This document shows positions 1-12,392 of a DNA stretch of 64,000 bases, one piece after another. The translations under genes were made by a program, and so were the position numbers. The DNA lies in assembly GCA_030247855.1 (NCBI GenBank), contig JAPDRN010000055.1, forward strand, positions 62,001 through 126,000, given 5' to 3'. Below the pieces are notes generated by a model. It was not told the DNA's origin. It worked only from the letters and a program-made list of their open reading frames with translations, and made no database searches. The DNA comes from Knufia peltigerae (lineage: Eukaryota > Ascomycota > Eurotiomycetes > Chaetothyriales > Trichomeriaceae). Position 1 is the first letter of the stretch. Each line of letters begins with the position of its first letter.

Positions 1-398
1 GACACAGGGGCCTTGTTCAGATTCTGGTAATCTAACCTTCCCACCTAGCTTGGACCGGAGCGGCAGACCTGAGAATCGGCAAGGTTAGACCTTTGATGCG
101 TTGACAGCACTTCCCCCAAGGGTACAAGGGAGTCCCCCAACCACTTCCCGTACCCCGCATCTGCGCCCCAAGGGGGATGTTGATTGGACTGGGGTTGAGG
201 ACAATGCATAAAAGAGCTGAGATGCCCTTACGTTCGCTCCGGGTATCCGAACCCTTGACCATTTGTCTTGTATAGTATGCCAGCTGCTCGACCCCCTCGG
301 GATCCATCCAAGATAGTTTGCTTCAATTCATTTTCACTGCTTAGTATTGAGGTGCCTTGTGACAACCGCAGCCCGAATAGGTTGGTACAGTATCAATC
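1..398. other. Upstream region of TF1, no gene seen
   Basis: I see no convincing coding sequence. The stretch includes the presumed promoter and 5' leader of the regulator starting at 399. The left edge may contain the tail of a neighbouring gene that cannot be judged from this window. Confidence 0.4.
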
Positions 399-3046
399 AT
401 GGCTGTGGACTCCACCCAGGTCCGTCAACGTGCTGCGTTAGCTTGTGTGCCGTGTAGGCACCGCAGAGTCAAGGTAAGCCAGGGTTCTCAAGATTGCATA
501 TCACCAGAAAGACTGACCAGTGGCCACTTCCCGACTAGTGTGAGACCATAGAAGGCGAGTCCGAGTGCCAACTCTGCCGCCAGAAGGGCATCGAATGCAT
601 CACGGTATCTGTGGACGGAAGAAGAAGGTAAGTTGATTGAATGATCTGGCAGGGTTTGAATCTGAGAGCCTGCAGCTCTGCCACGAACCGCTGTGCGAAA
701 AGTTTGAAAGAACGTGTGGATGAATTGGAATATCTCTTGGAACAAGAAAGACAGAAAAGCAATGCACGACCTAGAGCAAAGGCCTCCGATCTCCCCACGC
801 CTCTCGTAGGCTCCAACACGCAGTCACGGAGACGAGCGTCGTCAACAACCACTACCCGCAACTCTACGACGACAGAAATGGCACCGCCTAGCCGGGAGCC
901 CGATACATCCCTTGAGATAGACAATATCATCCAGCACCATGAAGCTGTCGCGTCGAGCCCTGTGCGTGGGCAGGAGCCAGATCGCATGTCACCCGTGAGC
1001 TCGAACTGCAGCAGCAAAGGTCTTACAGATAGGTTGTTGGATCCTCTTGGCCAGTTGAGCATCGATCACGGAACTGGTCGCTTGCGATACTTTGGCCCTC
1101 TGACAAATCTCCATACCTTCTGGGACGTGAGCCTTTCAACAGACATTGCAAAGAGGAGAGAAAACAATGAGATCACCACATCGATCCTTCGAAACCTATC
1201 GGTTGAGACTCACGACTACTTGATGAGTTGCTTTTGGATCTATCACAATGCCATCTTCCATGTCGTTCATAAAGAAGCATTCTACAAAGACAAGGAGAGC
1301 GAGAAGGGGAAAAACTATTCTGGACTTCTACATATCTGTATTCTCGCCATGGGATATCGCTTCGCCGACAAGTCGAGACAATCAGTTCGAAGGCTTGCAA
1401 TTGCCACTTGTCCCAGAGAGTCGATCTTGCACCGCGAAGCAAAGAGACTATTCGAACACGAACTAAGGCAGCCTGGCGGCATTCCATCGATTCAAGCGTT
1501 GCTCCTGCTGGCAGACCTGGAATGCGGATGTGGAAGGGACAATACCGGCTGGATGTATGCAGGTAACGACCATCGCTCGATACACTCCGCTCCCGTACTC
1601 ACTGCTTTCAGGTATGGCGTGCCGGCTGTGTTTTGATCTCGGATTGAATCTTGACTGTACCGGACTCGGTTTGGGCGAAGAAGAAGTTCAAGTGCGGCGA
1701 ATGATTCTATGGGCGTGCTGCATTTATGACAAGTGAGTTAATCAGACTCTGAGAGTTACACCTTGCTGACGCCTCGTTGAGATACTGGTGTCTTTACCTT
1801 GGACGCAGAACAACCGTCAAATCTTCGGATATTGAGGTCCTCCCAACTAATTCTCATCGATTAGGAGGACTCCATCCCTCCGGGGCGGAAAAACTGTTTG
1901 AAACAGAAATCTATGAGTCCTTGTTAGATTTGATGGATATTGCAGGACAATTGACGGACAACATTCATATCCAAGCTAATAAGCTCAGCCACCAGTGTTA
2001 CTCTAGCGTCGCCGCGGTTGATAGTGAGTTGAATGCTTGGTACAACCGACTTCCCCCAAAGCTACAATGGACACCTGAGAACGTGTCTATAGCGCCATCT
2101 TCCTTTTTCCTTCTCCAGTAAGCTTGCAAACCATCAATCTGGGATTTCAGCTTACCATAAACCTCTTAGTCAACAGTACCACTCAACAGTCGTGCTTCTG
2201 CACCGACCATACATACATGGATTTTCTGGTGAAAGTGATGGGTACCCTCCGAACCCGGGGATTATTCCAGATCATTTGGTCCAAATGTCGCAAACAATTT
2301 GCCTTGAACACGCGACTCGCGTGGCAAACATACTTAAAGAGCACCAGCAGCATTATGATCCCAGCAGATTCTGCTTAACTGTTCTTCAACATGCCGGTAC
2401 AGCGGCGACAGTAATGATTGCCCGAGTGAGAACGATCAATGACTCTGTCGAGCGGCGTGGCCTTCTTCGCCACTTAGAGTGCCTGACCCAAGTCCTGTCG
2501 GCAATGTCCCCGACCTTTCAACCAGCTGAGCGCATGTCCAATCTTCTCAACGAAGTTTTGGCCGAAGCTGGGGTTGTATTCAACAGCCGTCTTAGAACGG
2601 GGCTAGACAGAAATTACGAAGCATCAGCTACAATGAAGACCAGTGCACAGCCCGACGACATCGGCCAACCCGCCTCGAAAAGAAGGCAAATCGAACGTGC
2701 CCCATCAAACGAGTTTGTCCTCACAATGTCGTCTCTTCCAGACTTGAACAACGGGCATCTTCGTCCACCCAATCTATTCGAGGCCCCTCAATCTACCTTG
2801 GCCAATTCAACACTCATGACCAGCCCAGGCGCTACGATCTCCAGCTATGCCAAATCCTCATGGATGACACAGCCACAACTACCTACTAGCACGAGTGTAC
2901 CAATGCAGTGTAGTTCAGTGAACTACAATGATGCACTGGTCCCCATGATTGACTCCGACGCATTCATGTCTGGTTCTGTCTTCGAACCCGCCGGGTCTCC
3001 TGAAGACTGGAGGGTGATGCTGAGGGACCTTGGTACGGACATCTGA
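399..3046 (+). CDS. Zn2Cys6 transcription factor (TF1)
   Basis: Predicted nuclear regulator with an N-terminal Zn2Cys6 binuclear cluster and a central fungal-specific transcription factor domain. Proposed exons are 399-473, 539-627, 676-1562, 1612-1732, 1782-2117 and 2170-3046, giving 794 residues. The cluster cysteines are residues 16, 19, 26, 35, 38 and 45 (C-x2-C-x6-C-x8-C-x2-C-x6-C), with intron 1 falling just before Cys26. A short coiled-coil-like segment follows at about 62-80. The middle region carries the family pattern (an HREA motif near 1434, then a G-M-A-C-R-L-C-F-D-L-G block from 1612). The start is the first ATG in frame with the cluster. Exon lengths match those of the regulator at 19776-22222, so the two are paralogues. 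It opens the cluster and precedes the acyl-CoA dehydrogenase on the same strand; a role as pathway activator is inference. Confidence 0.9.
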
Positions 3047-3589
3047 CTGTTTATAGTAAATGGTCCACATGTTCGTCGCCGATGAAGTCATTGCTTGAAA
3101 GTTTTGCTATGCACCTGATGTTCACATACTCATTCCTAGATTCGTGTTAGCTGGTTCCTTCGGCGCACACAGGCGGGCTGGTAGTCATCACTAATGGGTG
3201 GCTTGATCGACTGGGTGGTTTTGTTCAAACTCAATATTCCTCTGAGAAGGTCGTTATCATCAGTGTCAACAATGTCTGTAATACTTAAGGTACGGATTAG
3301 ATCTACCATTGCTAGGTAGGCATGGACAAGCCAAAGAGACAAGTTTTGAAGAATATATGTCGAATCCTCCCTGCAACAGGCATGGCTATCCTTTATTAGC
3401 CGGGTCTCAATATCCGCATGAGGTCGGGAAGGTTAGCACACTCGACTCAGCGTGGGCCGCCGGAAGCCGAGGTTAAGGTGCTGCCAGTGCATTGCATCGA
3501 GTACATAGTCGTTCGTCAAAGCTGCAGAATACACGTTCTGCCCCTGCAATCTTTTTTTCCTTGTAGGCCAATGTTCCTCTGTGAAGATC
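3047..3589. other. Intergenic, TF1 to acyl-CoA dehydrogenase
   Basis: No gene seen. It contains the TF1 3' end and the presumed promoter of the downstream acyl-CoA dehydrogenase. Short open frames here show no family pattern. Confidence 0.4.
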
Positions 3590-5208
3590 ATGGACGTTGT
3601 GTCTAGACTCCCGGCGCTCGTCCAGGGCCAAATCAGTGATCGTGCTGTTAGGACCTTGGAAACGGTAAGGCACAACATCTGACCTCACATGCAGCCACAT
3701 TGACATTCTTCAGGTTCAAAAGTTTGTGCTGGAAGAATGCGAGTATTCCCCCGGATTTTGCTCTTGCCACAGCGATGTCCGAATGTTAACATGGCTCAGG
3801 CGTGCCGGCTGAGTCGGTTTTTGAGGCGCAACTTGCGCAAGAAACCAGTCGATGGACTTCACCTCCAGTCCTCGAAGGACTAAAGGCAAAGGCAAAGGAA
3901 TTGGGCCTGTGGAACATGTTTCTATCAAAGCAATCAGAAGGCGCAGGATACACAAATCTGGAATATGCGTTGATGGCAGAATACCTCGGCAGGTCTAAGC
4001 TTGGTCCCGAGGTAGGTTCAGGATCCTTGTATCCATTAGGACAACATGCTGACAATTTAGGCAACAAACAACTCGGCCCCGGATACAGGCAACATGGAGA
4101 TCATTGCAAAGTATGGGACTGCGGAACAGAAGCGCCGCTGGCTCCTGCCGCTATTGAATGGAGAAATTCGATCGGCCTACGTGATGACAGAGCCAGACGT
4201 AGCCTCAAGTGATGCAACAAATGTTCGACTGAGCATGGTCAGGGAGGGAGATTTTTACATACTCAATGGATCGGTGCGTGCATTTTCACAGGTACTAAAA
4301 GCTCGGTACATGCTGATATGTTCATTCCAGAAATGGTGGATTAGCAGTGCAGGCGATCCGCGCTGCAAGGTCTATATTGTCATTGGAAAAACAAATCCCG
4401 AGCATCCAGATAAATACAAACAGCAATCCATGATTATTGTTCCAGCGGACACGGAAGGGATTGAAGTCACCAGGCTTTTATCGGTGTACGGATATGATGA
4501 TTCCCCCCTTGGCCATGGACATCTCACATTCGACAACGTGAGAGTTCCCGCCGCAAACATACTACTTGGACCGGGCAGAGGCTTTGAGATCATGCAAGGC
4601 CGCATGGGTCCTGGTAGGATTCATCACGCGATGCGCTGCATTGGGTTTGTGAGTGTGAATTCTGTCTGGCAAAACTAAGACTCTGACCGGATTAGGCCGA
4701 GCGAGCTCTGGACTTGATGTTGAGCCGAGCTAATGACGCAAGGAAGCAACCTTTTGGGAAGGTGCTAAGTGAGCACGGCAGTATGATAGAGGCGATTGCG
4801 CGCTGCCGAATTGAAATCGACACAGCAAGGTTACTGGTTCTCGACGCTGCGGCTAAGATTGATCAAAGCAATGCAAAGGGAGCTCTGAAGCAGATCGCAG
4901 AAGCAAAGATCTTCGTCCCCGAAATGACCTGCAGAGTCATTGACCGAGCTATACAGTCTTTTGGTGCTGAAGGGGTCTCCCAGGACACTCCCTTGGCCTC
5001 CATGTGGGCGGCAGCGAGGATTGTGCGCATAGCAGATGGCCCAGACGAGGTTCATTTGCGACAACTTGGTCGGAATGAGAACAAGAGAGCATCATCTGTA
5101 CAGGCTTTGCTTGAACTTCAGCGTAAGCGATCCAAAGAGTGGCTCGAAGGCTGTGGACTCGGGAACAATGATAAACGGAGGCCCGTCAGCAGGAAAGCAA
5201 GACTGTAG
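3590..5208 (+). CDS. Acyl-CoA dehydrogenase with PTS1-like C terminus
   Basis: Flavoprotein of the acyl-CoA dehydrogenase family, closest in character to the fungal ACAD10/11-like group, expected to catalyse FAD-dependent alpha,beta-desaturation of an acyl-CoA. Proposed exons are 3590-3664, 3714-3738, 3800-4011, 4061-4273, 4331-4648 and 4696-5208, giving 451 residues, a normal length for the family. Recognisable blocks are S-A-P-D-T-G-N-M-E after 4070, M-T-E-P-D-V-A-S-S-D-A-T-N near 4185, K-W-W-I-S-S-A-G-D-P-R-C-K after 4331, and the A-E-R-A-L-D-L-M helix after 4696. Intron 2 needs a GC donor at 3739 to restore the frame between E-E-C and V-P-A-E. The protein ends in Ala-Arg-Leu, which fits the PTS1 tripeptide consensus and suggests peroxisomal import. 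It may perform the beta-oxidation step after ring opening in this cluster (inference). Confidence 0.9.
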
Positions 5209-6175
5209 GTGATGCAACACAGCCTTGCATAGAGATAGAATCGGTCACAGCTATGCGGCACTTCGTAGAGAAAAGTGAGACAGCATGCCGATACCGCTGA
5301 GCTTATTTTGCAAGGGCGCACTCATATCAAAGGCTGCCGTAACAAAATCTGCAGCTTCTTTGCCAGCTGCTGTACTCTTGCGTAGCTGAAAGAAAGCGGT
5401 GGTGGCCATGCTATTGCAGTCCAGAACGGCTGGATAGCAGCCGGAGATGCCAGCGACTGTCGATATACGCGTTGCTAAGCCCCGCTCGAAGCGAGCCCCG
5501 CAATTTGCGGAGAACACCCACGGAATCCCAACCAGGTAAGCAAGAATTCGACGTTTCCCTGAGCTGCTCCCTGGTCGGGCTACCTATCTTTTGTGCCGTG
5601 GCCGGTAGCTGGCTCCGGTCGCCAAATCTTGGTCACTAAAGTTGCGTAAGTCCTTAAAGGGCCTTAAACCTCAGCCCAGCTCCTGACTCGGGACGTTGGC
5701 GCCCACAAACGATTTGGGAGATGTTTGACTCCAGGTTATTTCCAGTCCGGCTAGGATCTGTCCTTGGCTGATTGGCAAGGTAAAAGAGCGGAAATGTGAC
5801 AAATTCTAACTTTTCAGTGTAATATCGCCATGGTCTAATGTGGCCATTGGGGTCCCTAGCACATGATCGATAGCCTAGGGTTCCAAGAGCAGGTGAGTGA
5901 GATCAAGGCTTGAAAGATTGTGTTTGTTGAGTTCCAGCACACTGTCAACCACTTGACCGGATAGTTGCGTCGTACTTTTTTGCTGTGTTGTATTTTTCAT
6001 TGCCGCCGACAATTCTCTGGCCCTGGTTGGAGTCTAACTACATATCTCGCTATCTGCATCGCCTATACCTCAGCTCTTCCAGGGCGACATGACTTGGTTC
6101 TTTGCATAACGGGAAGCAGAATGGATTGCTGCATCATAAGCTTTACTCCTCCTCGACTTATGGTATACTCAATGC
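5209..6175. other. Convergent intergenic region
   Basis: Lies between the 3' ends of the acyl-CoA dehydrogenase and the P450. A minus-strand open frame at 5251-5517 has protein-like composition (it ends in a stretch rich in Ala, Lys and Ser) but no family I recognise and no good start. It could be a gene remnant. Nothing else is supported. Confidence 0.35.
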
Positions 6176-8038
6176 TCATTTCGATCTGACATCAACTGCT
6201 TTGCACTTTAGATCTGGCTTTTGCCATGTCATGTATGCGCGCATCTTGTGCATTTCTCCGGATGGATCCCACATAGCTGCATTATCAACACTGATAATGT
6301 CAAAATTCCACAGAAGACGTCCCAAAATGACTCTCATTTCCAGGTATGACAAACTTGGAGTTTCGAGATTAGCATTGGGACCGATGCTGGAAGGCTTGAA
6401 CTTACTGCTTTCCGATACAACCCCGTGGGCCTAGAGAGAACGGGGCCATTCCCTTCTTGTTATCGGTCGAGTATTGTTTGTCATCAAGCCAGCGTTCAGG
6501 GACGAAAAGGTCTGGGTCCTTGAAATTCAGAGGATTATGGGAGGCTGCCCAACCGCCAACTGCGACATGAGTGCCTTCGGGGACCCAATAGCCGTCTATG
6601 GTATCGCCGCCTTTCGGGACAGTCCTCAGCAGACCGGTTGGCACGGGTGGATGCACCCTGAGGGCTTCCTCAATCACAGCGTTCAGGTAGGGTAGCTTGA
6701 TCAAGTTATCGTATACGATTTCATCTTCGGATTTGAAAGATGTTCGTATCTCGTCCCGCAGGATGCGGTATTTATCAGGATTCCAGAAGAGCCTGGCAAA
6801 CAACCCTGAGAGTAAATTGGCTGTCGTCTCACTTCCGGCCACACTGAAAGTTTGAAGTATCAGTTCGTAGAACTTGTCAGCATGGGGGAGAGCATACATA
6901 AATAGCCCAGAGTTCACAATGATTTCGTCAAGCTTCAGATCGTACTTCTCTCTCTGTTTCAGTATGTACCAAATAAAGTCTCTGTGCTCGAGGTTCTCGT
7001 TTTCCAAACGCCTAGAGCATCGTGAGTATGAATGCAGGACATCTAGCAGCAGGCAGGGGCACAAACTTCAATGCTTTTTCCCGGCTGAAGTCGAGATGGT
7101 TGCGACGAAACTGTTTGAACTTGCTCGGAAGCATTGACATCAAGAACAATTGGAACGTTGATCCGGGCGTAGCGAATCGTCGCGTTGCATGTTCTATTGC
7201 TCCTGCCTTGATGTTTTCAAAGATCGCTTGCACCAAGAAGTGAAATTTTCCTATTCAGAAGCAGTGAATCACCAGCCTAACAGCGTTGATGGGGAATGCC
7301 GTCCTACCTGAATCGAGACATCCAAATGGCTCCCCGAAAGCAAGGTCACCGATAATGTCGAAGGTCGTAAAGTTGAGCCAGTCAACCAGATTGAACTCCA
7401 CGCCCTGCTGGGCCATCGCTCGAACATTGGTGACGAGTTTGTTGACGAAATGCTGAATAATATCTTCCTGATCTGTCAGCGCTTTCAAGGAAAATGCGTG
7501 AGACAGAGCACGACGTTGCCGTGCATGGTTGTCATCGTCGGCCATTGTCAAAGTGGTGACTCCGGGAAGGTTGTCGACTGAGCCAACATGAACGGGAGAT
7601 TTGTGCATGTTTGTATGACCTTGACGATGCCCATAAATGTCTTCCCAAGCCTGGGCAGAATTGAAGGCAAGCTCATTAGGGCTTACACGGACGACCGGTC
7701 CTAATCATCGTACCTTATCAATCAGATGTCCAGTACCAGTGTGCGGCGGAACTTACCATATTTATCGTGCAACAGCTTGTTATCTAACGGCAATCTGCCT
7801 TTGAGGAGTGATATTATCCCAGGGACTGATGATACTGCATTTACCTTGGGCCCTGGAAATTTCGCGAGAGGGTGTAGAGTAAGCCTGTAAATGATAATCG
7901 CAAGCCACCAGAAAAGCACCTTCAAGGACTATTGTCAGCGTAACCAACAAGCCTCAGGCACTGCCATTGACGAACCAGTAAGCAACAGTAGGAGGCAAGA
8001 GATCTGAAGTCTCTTGGTATATTGACCAACTCAAGCAT
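6176..8038 (-). CDS. Cytochrome P450 monooxygenase
   Basis: Haem-thiolate monooxygenase, expected at the endoplasmic reticulum membrane and dependent on P450 reductase. Proposed exons (reading right to left) are 8038-7976, 7928-7757, 7700-7308, 7250-7067, 7011-6406 and 6353-6176, giving 531 residues, typical for a microsomal P450. The haem loop F-S-L-G-P-R-G-C-I-G has its ligand at about Cys469. The I-helix A-G-S-E-T-T lies at about 329-334, the K-helix E-A-L-R follows, and a P-E-R-W motif precedes the haem loop. A short hydrophobic N-terminal helix is followed by the proline-rich F-P-G-P-K hinge. The weakest part is exon 1 and its junction at 7976/7928, chosen because the main N-terminal exon lacks an in-frame ATG. 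The gene is divergent from BVMO1, with a shared upstream region of about 1 kb. Substrate unknown. Confidence 0.88.
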
Positions 8039-9024
8039 GGTTGCCTCAGAGGGATCCTGAAAAGGCCTTGGGTCTATAAAAGTTGCTAAAGGGGTTTTCA
8101 GGCAAGTCTCCAAGCTCATACATATCCTGAAGAGCTCGAATGCTGAATAATTGAGACTAATTGAGCGTAGATATGACAAGAATTCGAAATGAACCACGCA
8201 AAGTGGACACCGGGAGTCAATATACGCACGAATTTGTGTCACTGCGTCTGACCCCGACACCCACCCTTTTAGCTATACGTGCATCTTTCAGTTGAAATCG
8301 AAATCATATGCGTCCGTTCAAAGTTTGGGTCACTACGGGATATTGGACATACCTAAAAGATGTTTCGAATTGACCTTTCAACCAGCAAGCCGCTAGAAGT
8401 ACAAGTGGTGCCAGCCAAAGCTCAATATAGCATCTCTAAAAATGCCGGTAGGATTCATTACAGCACGTTCTCATCCTCATAGTAGATTCTATCGTAATAC
8501 AAGGATGTTAAGCTAAGCGCGTCAGCCTGAGAGACTTTGGACAGTCGTAAATCCCCCGTCACGGCCAGAGGCCTCAATTGGAATCCGTTAAAGTCAGTGC
8601 TGTACGCGAACTATTTTCCTCAATGGGCTAGCACTGCTGGCGCAATGAAGTCAGTAGCATGGTCCTCTGCGATTGGGAAAATCGAGATGCCAGAAGGGTT
8701 GAACAGGTCCTGTTGCGTTATGAGCCACGAGAGGTTCAGCTTCGTCGATATGAATAGGGAACTTTCGATCTCATTGACTAGCTCATGTCTTGTAGTAGAG
8801 ACAATCTGTTTGCATTTTCACTGATTGTTGAGAATTTTACTCACGTGTGCGGGTATATATGACGGATGGCCTACTATACCCAAGACATCTTTGGACGCCG
8901 ATCGCGTATAAATTCTTGCCAGTCCATAGCAAAACTGGGACTTTTTCCTGCAAAGCTCATTGATCGATACACTTCTTTCTACATCCGTTCTGGTGTGCTA
9001 GCCTTTGGCAAATTGTCTTGCAAG
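8039..9024. promoter_or_regulatory. Divergent promoter region, P450 / BVMO1
   Basis: Roughly 1 kb separates the two divergent start codons. On the BVMO1 side there is a CACGTG box at 8842-8847, a TATATAT run at 8854-8860 and a TATAAATT at 8907-8914, about 120 bp before the BVMO1 ATG. Shared control of the two oxygenases is plausible but inferred. No gene is supported inside. Confidence 0.45.
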
Positions 9025-11622
9025 ATGGGTTCTTACGTCGAAAATCACATTCCTCCAGTTCCTTTACCCTCTGATGCGTCTCACACTGCAGAAAACGGCT
9101 ACACAATCCTACCTCAGTACCATTCACAGAAGCGCAGACTACGCGTAGCATGCGTTGGGGCTGGGGCCACAGGCAAGTTAGAGAAGAGCAGCGGGGTCTA
9201 GATTTGTTTGACATTTATCATAGGGCTCTGCCTCGCATACAAAATGGAGAGACAATTGGAGCCTGGCTCATGGGATCTAACATTGTACGAAAAGAATGCT
9301 CGTCTAGGAGGAACATGGTTTGAAAACACGTTTGTGAATCCAAGATAAATAATCTCCCACATGCACTTACATATACTTAGATATCCGGGTAAGGTTCCTT
9401 TCGTTTTCTTCTTCGCGTGGAATATGGTTAACAGCAGGGACTTCTGTTAGGAATTGCTTGTGATGTATGTATTGCCGTTGACTCTCGCATGCTTTATATT
9501 CCTGGCTGACCTAGCGCAGATCCCATCCCCCATCTATACTTACGTGAGTCGAGTGTCATACAGGTGGCGGTGACAATCAACTAAGACGACGTTTCAGACC
9601 TTCGAGCCAAATCCGAACTGGTCTTTTTTCTATGCTCATGGCGCCGAAATTCAAGGATACTTTGAAGGTCAGCTATTCTACACCTTCACTAGATGTGAGC
9701 TCTATGAGAGCCACCTGCTTACAAATTGCGTATAGGATTCGCCCGCAAATATGACCTAGAACACTACATTCAGCTCAATACACAAGTTCAAAGGACTGCC
9801 TGGGATGAGGAGCTTGGGATCTGGAGAATCACCCTCGAAGATCGGCTTACCGGTGCCAAAATACATGACTGGTCCCATGTATTGATCAATGGCACTGGGA
9901 TCCTGAATACTTGGACATGTACGTCAACTTCAGTATCTTGGTGGAGCGGCACGCTGTTCAAGCTTGCAAGTCGTGCTCGTTATCCTGATTTGGAGATTTC
10001 TAGGGCCGAACATCGAAGGATTGAAGGACTTCAAGGGTCCTATAATGCACTCTGCGAGATGGGATCACAAAGTTGACTTTGCTGGCAAATCCGTCGGTGT
10101 GATTGGCAAAGGATCATCAGCTGTGCAAATTATACCACAAATTCAGCCAAGTAAGTGAAGATCAGCCTACGTTGATCTTAACACTAATCCCGATCCCCTT
10201 ATAGTTGTGAAAGATCTTCAAGTTTTTATGCGCCCTGAGGGCACCTGGATATCGCCTCCGTTCGGGTTCAGCACCCTAGGTGATGAATTCAGGAAAGAAG
10301 ATAATGATCCATCCAGTAGGCAATACCACTTTTCGGAGGAGCAGAAACGCCACTTTGCCGAACACCCAGAAGAGCACCTGCGACTTCGCAGAAAGATCGA
10401 ATGCGAGATAAACACAAGTATGGCTTTCTGATCCCCTACAGACTGACAACTCACAAACACCCAGTGTTTTCGAAAATTTACAAGAAAAATTCCGAAGATA
10501 ATGAAATGATCAGAGAGCAAATGACAAAAGAAATGCTTCGGAGAATTGGCCCAGGCCATGAAGAACTTAAGGTAGGATAGTACTGAGGCACAGAGTTGTC
10601 GTATAAATATGCTCACACCAGGCTAGAAGGCACTCATTCCCACCTGGGCCCCAGGATGCCGCCGGGTCACTCCAGGGGACGGGTTTTTGGAGGCTCTAGT
10701 CAAGGACAATGTCGACTGTGTCTTCAGTGGCATTGAGAAGATAACCCCAGATGGAATTCTAACAGCAGATGGAAGGCAACACAAGTTTGATATCCTTGTT
10801 TGTGCGACAGGGTATAAGCCCGCTTTCGGTCCTGCCTGGGAAGTTGTCAATGGCCAAGGCAAGACACTGAAGCAAGACTGGGAACCATATGGCGGCGTCA
10901 AGTCTGAATCTTGCAACATGCTCAGGGCAACAAGTACTGACTTGATCCAGCATATACATGGGCTTATCATGCCCACGATTTCCGAACTTCTTCACCATTG
11001 TCGGTGCATGTGCTACATGGTCAAATGGCACACTGTTGCCCTCGGTTAGTTTAGCTTTTTTCTTGCTCCTGAGTGATCATGCTGACCCCTCCGTCACCAG
11101 ATCGAGACAAGTATCGAGTATTCTATTCAATGCATGAACAAGATCCAGTCGGAAGGGATAAAGAGCCTGTCTCTGAAACAGCAAGCCCTCGACGAACTTT
11201 ATTTGCACATGGATGTCTTTCACAAAGCAACAGTATTCCAAGAGCCATGCAGGAGCTGGTAGGTCAAATCTGCTCGCAACAACGGTGTACAGGGCTTGTA
11301 GGTATATTCTGAAGTGCTGATACACATCTTCAAACAGGTTTAAAAGCGGTACAAAAGATGCCAGGATCTATTTGTGGCCGGGCGGAGTTAGTTTCTTCTC
11401 CTACCCTCTCTGTACACGTGTTGAAACTAATTCCCTCAGACGCTACATTTCCTAAAGTCGATCAAAGTCCCACGCTATGAAGACTACGACATCGAGTACA
11501 TCAACAGGCTCTCACGCTTCGCTTTCTATGGGAATGGAGAAGTGAAGGCGCAAGAGTCTGGAGATCCTAATGAAATGTCACCGTACATTCGCAATGCTGA
11601 CACGCCATGGAATATCGAATAG
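9025..11622 (+). CDS. Baeyer-Villiger-type flavin monooxygenase (BVMO1)
   Basis: FAD/NADPH-dependent class B monooxygenase, expected to insert oxygen next to a ketone to give an ester or lactone. Proposed exons are 9025-9172, 9224-9329, 9381-9388, 9451-9464, 9520-9543, 9598-9667, 9736-9918, 10004-10150, 10205-10417, 10465-10571, 10627-10901, 10951-11044, 11101-11258, 11338-11386 and 11440-11622, giving 592 residues. The FAD-binding G-A-G-A-T-G is at residues 45-50, the Baeyer-Villiger fingerprint F-x-G-x3-H-x3-W is exact at 194-204, and the NADPH-site G-K-G-S-S-A is at 219-224. The first intron has a GC donor (ACAG/GCAAGT). Exons 3 to 5 are only 8, 14 and 24 nt, yet together rebuild the family's Y-P-G-x-A-C-D-x-P-S-x-x-Y block. 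Intron 11 (donor GTCTGA at 10902) is the least certain. An in-frame ATG at 8866 is less likely because it would place the TATA-like box inside the coding region. Confidence 0.88.
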
Positions 11623-12392
11623 TAGGCAGAAAATGGGGCTAATCTAATCCTCAGTTGAGAATCAGGCAATCCTGAAAGCCGCTACCAGAGTTGCCCAGTT
11701 TCAGTGCTGGTCGCCTTGTTTTCGGAGGCTGCTTGCTGTGTAGTGTTGATCAAAGCAACAATTCTGAGGCACAATGCTGCTACGTATAGACTGGAAGAAC
11801 AATACTTTGAGCCCTTTCGACTCATATTCATACACGGGTTGCATGCTGCACATAACATTCGATCGACTGATCGAAAGAGCTTCTGTGGCGTGGATTCAAA
11901 TTAAACCTTCTCCACACGTAGGAAGGATACCAAAGATCTGAAATATTCATAAGGACTGGCTTAATGGGAGCAAAACGACTTTGTCCAAAGTCAGGTATAC
12001 AGTACTGGGCATCATTGCAAGTGTAAAAAGATGAGAAGCCAGAGCCAGCTGAGACTGTCAAGCTGGTACTAGTGGTACCTATATTCAGACTCACACATTC
12101 GGCCGCTCTTGTACACTCAATGATATCCGCTAGATCATTTAGAGATAGGTCTGTTTGGATATTACTTTCTAGCCACTTGGAAATTCCAGTGCGGGTATGC
12201 GGATATGGGGAATCGAAACCCGACACCAGCAAAGAGGTTCAATTTCAGCCCCTGGACAGATGTGACGAATCCGAAGCCCTGGCCCCATGTCTAAGTTGAC
12301 GACTTCAGTTCCCCAGTCTGTCAAGTAGCCTTCGCAAAATTTCTGTATGTTAGAAAATAGTGCCCGACCTATGAATTCTGGTCTCCCAATCG
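11623..12392. other. Intergenic, BVMO1 to TF2
   Basis: Contains the BVMO1 3' end and the presumed TF2 promoter. On the minus strand, open frames at 12410-12170 and 12232-11828 are protein-like and overlap in different frames, as in a frameshifted gene remnant. I do not recognise the family. No other feature is supported. Confidence 0.35.
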
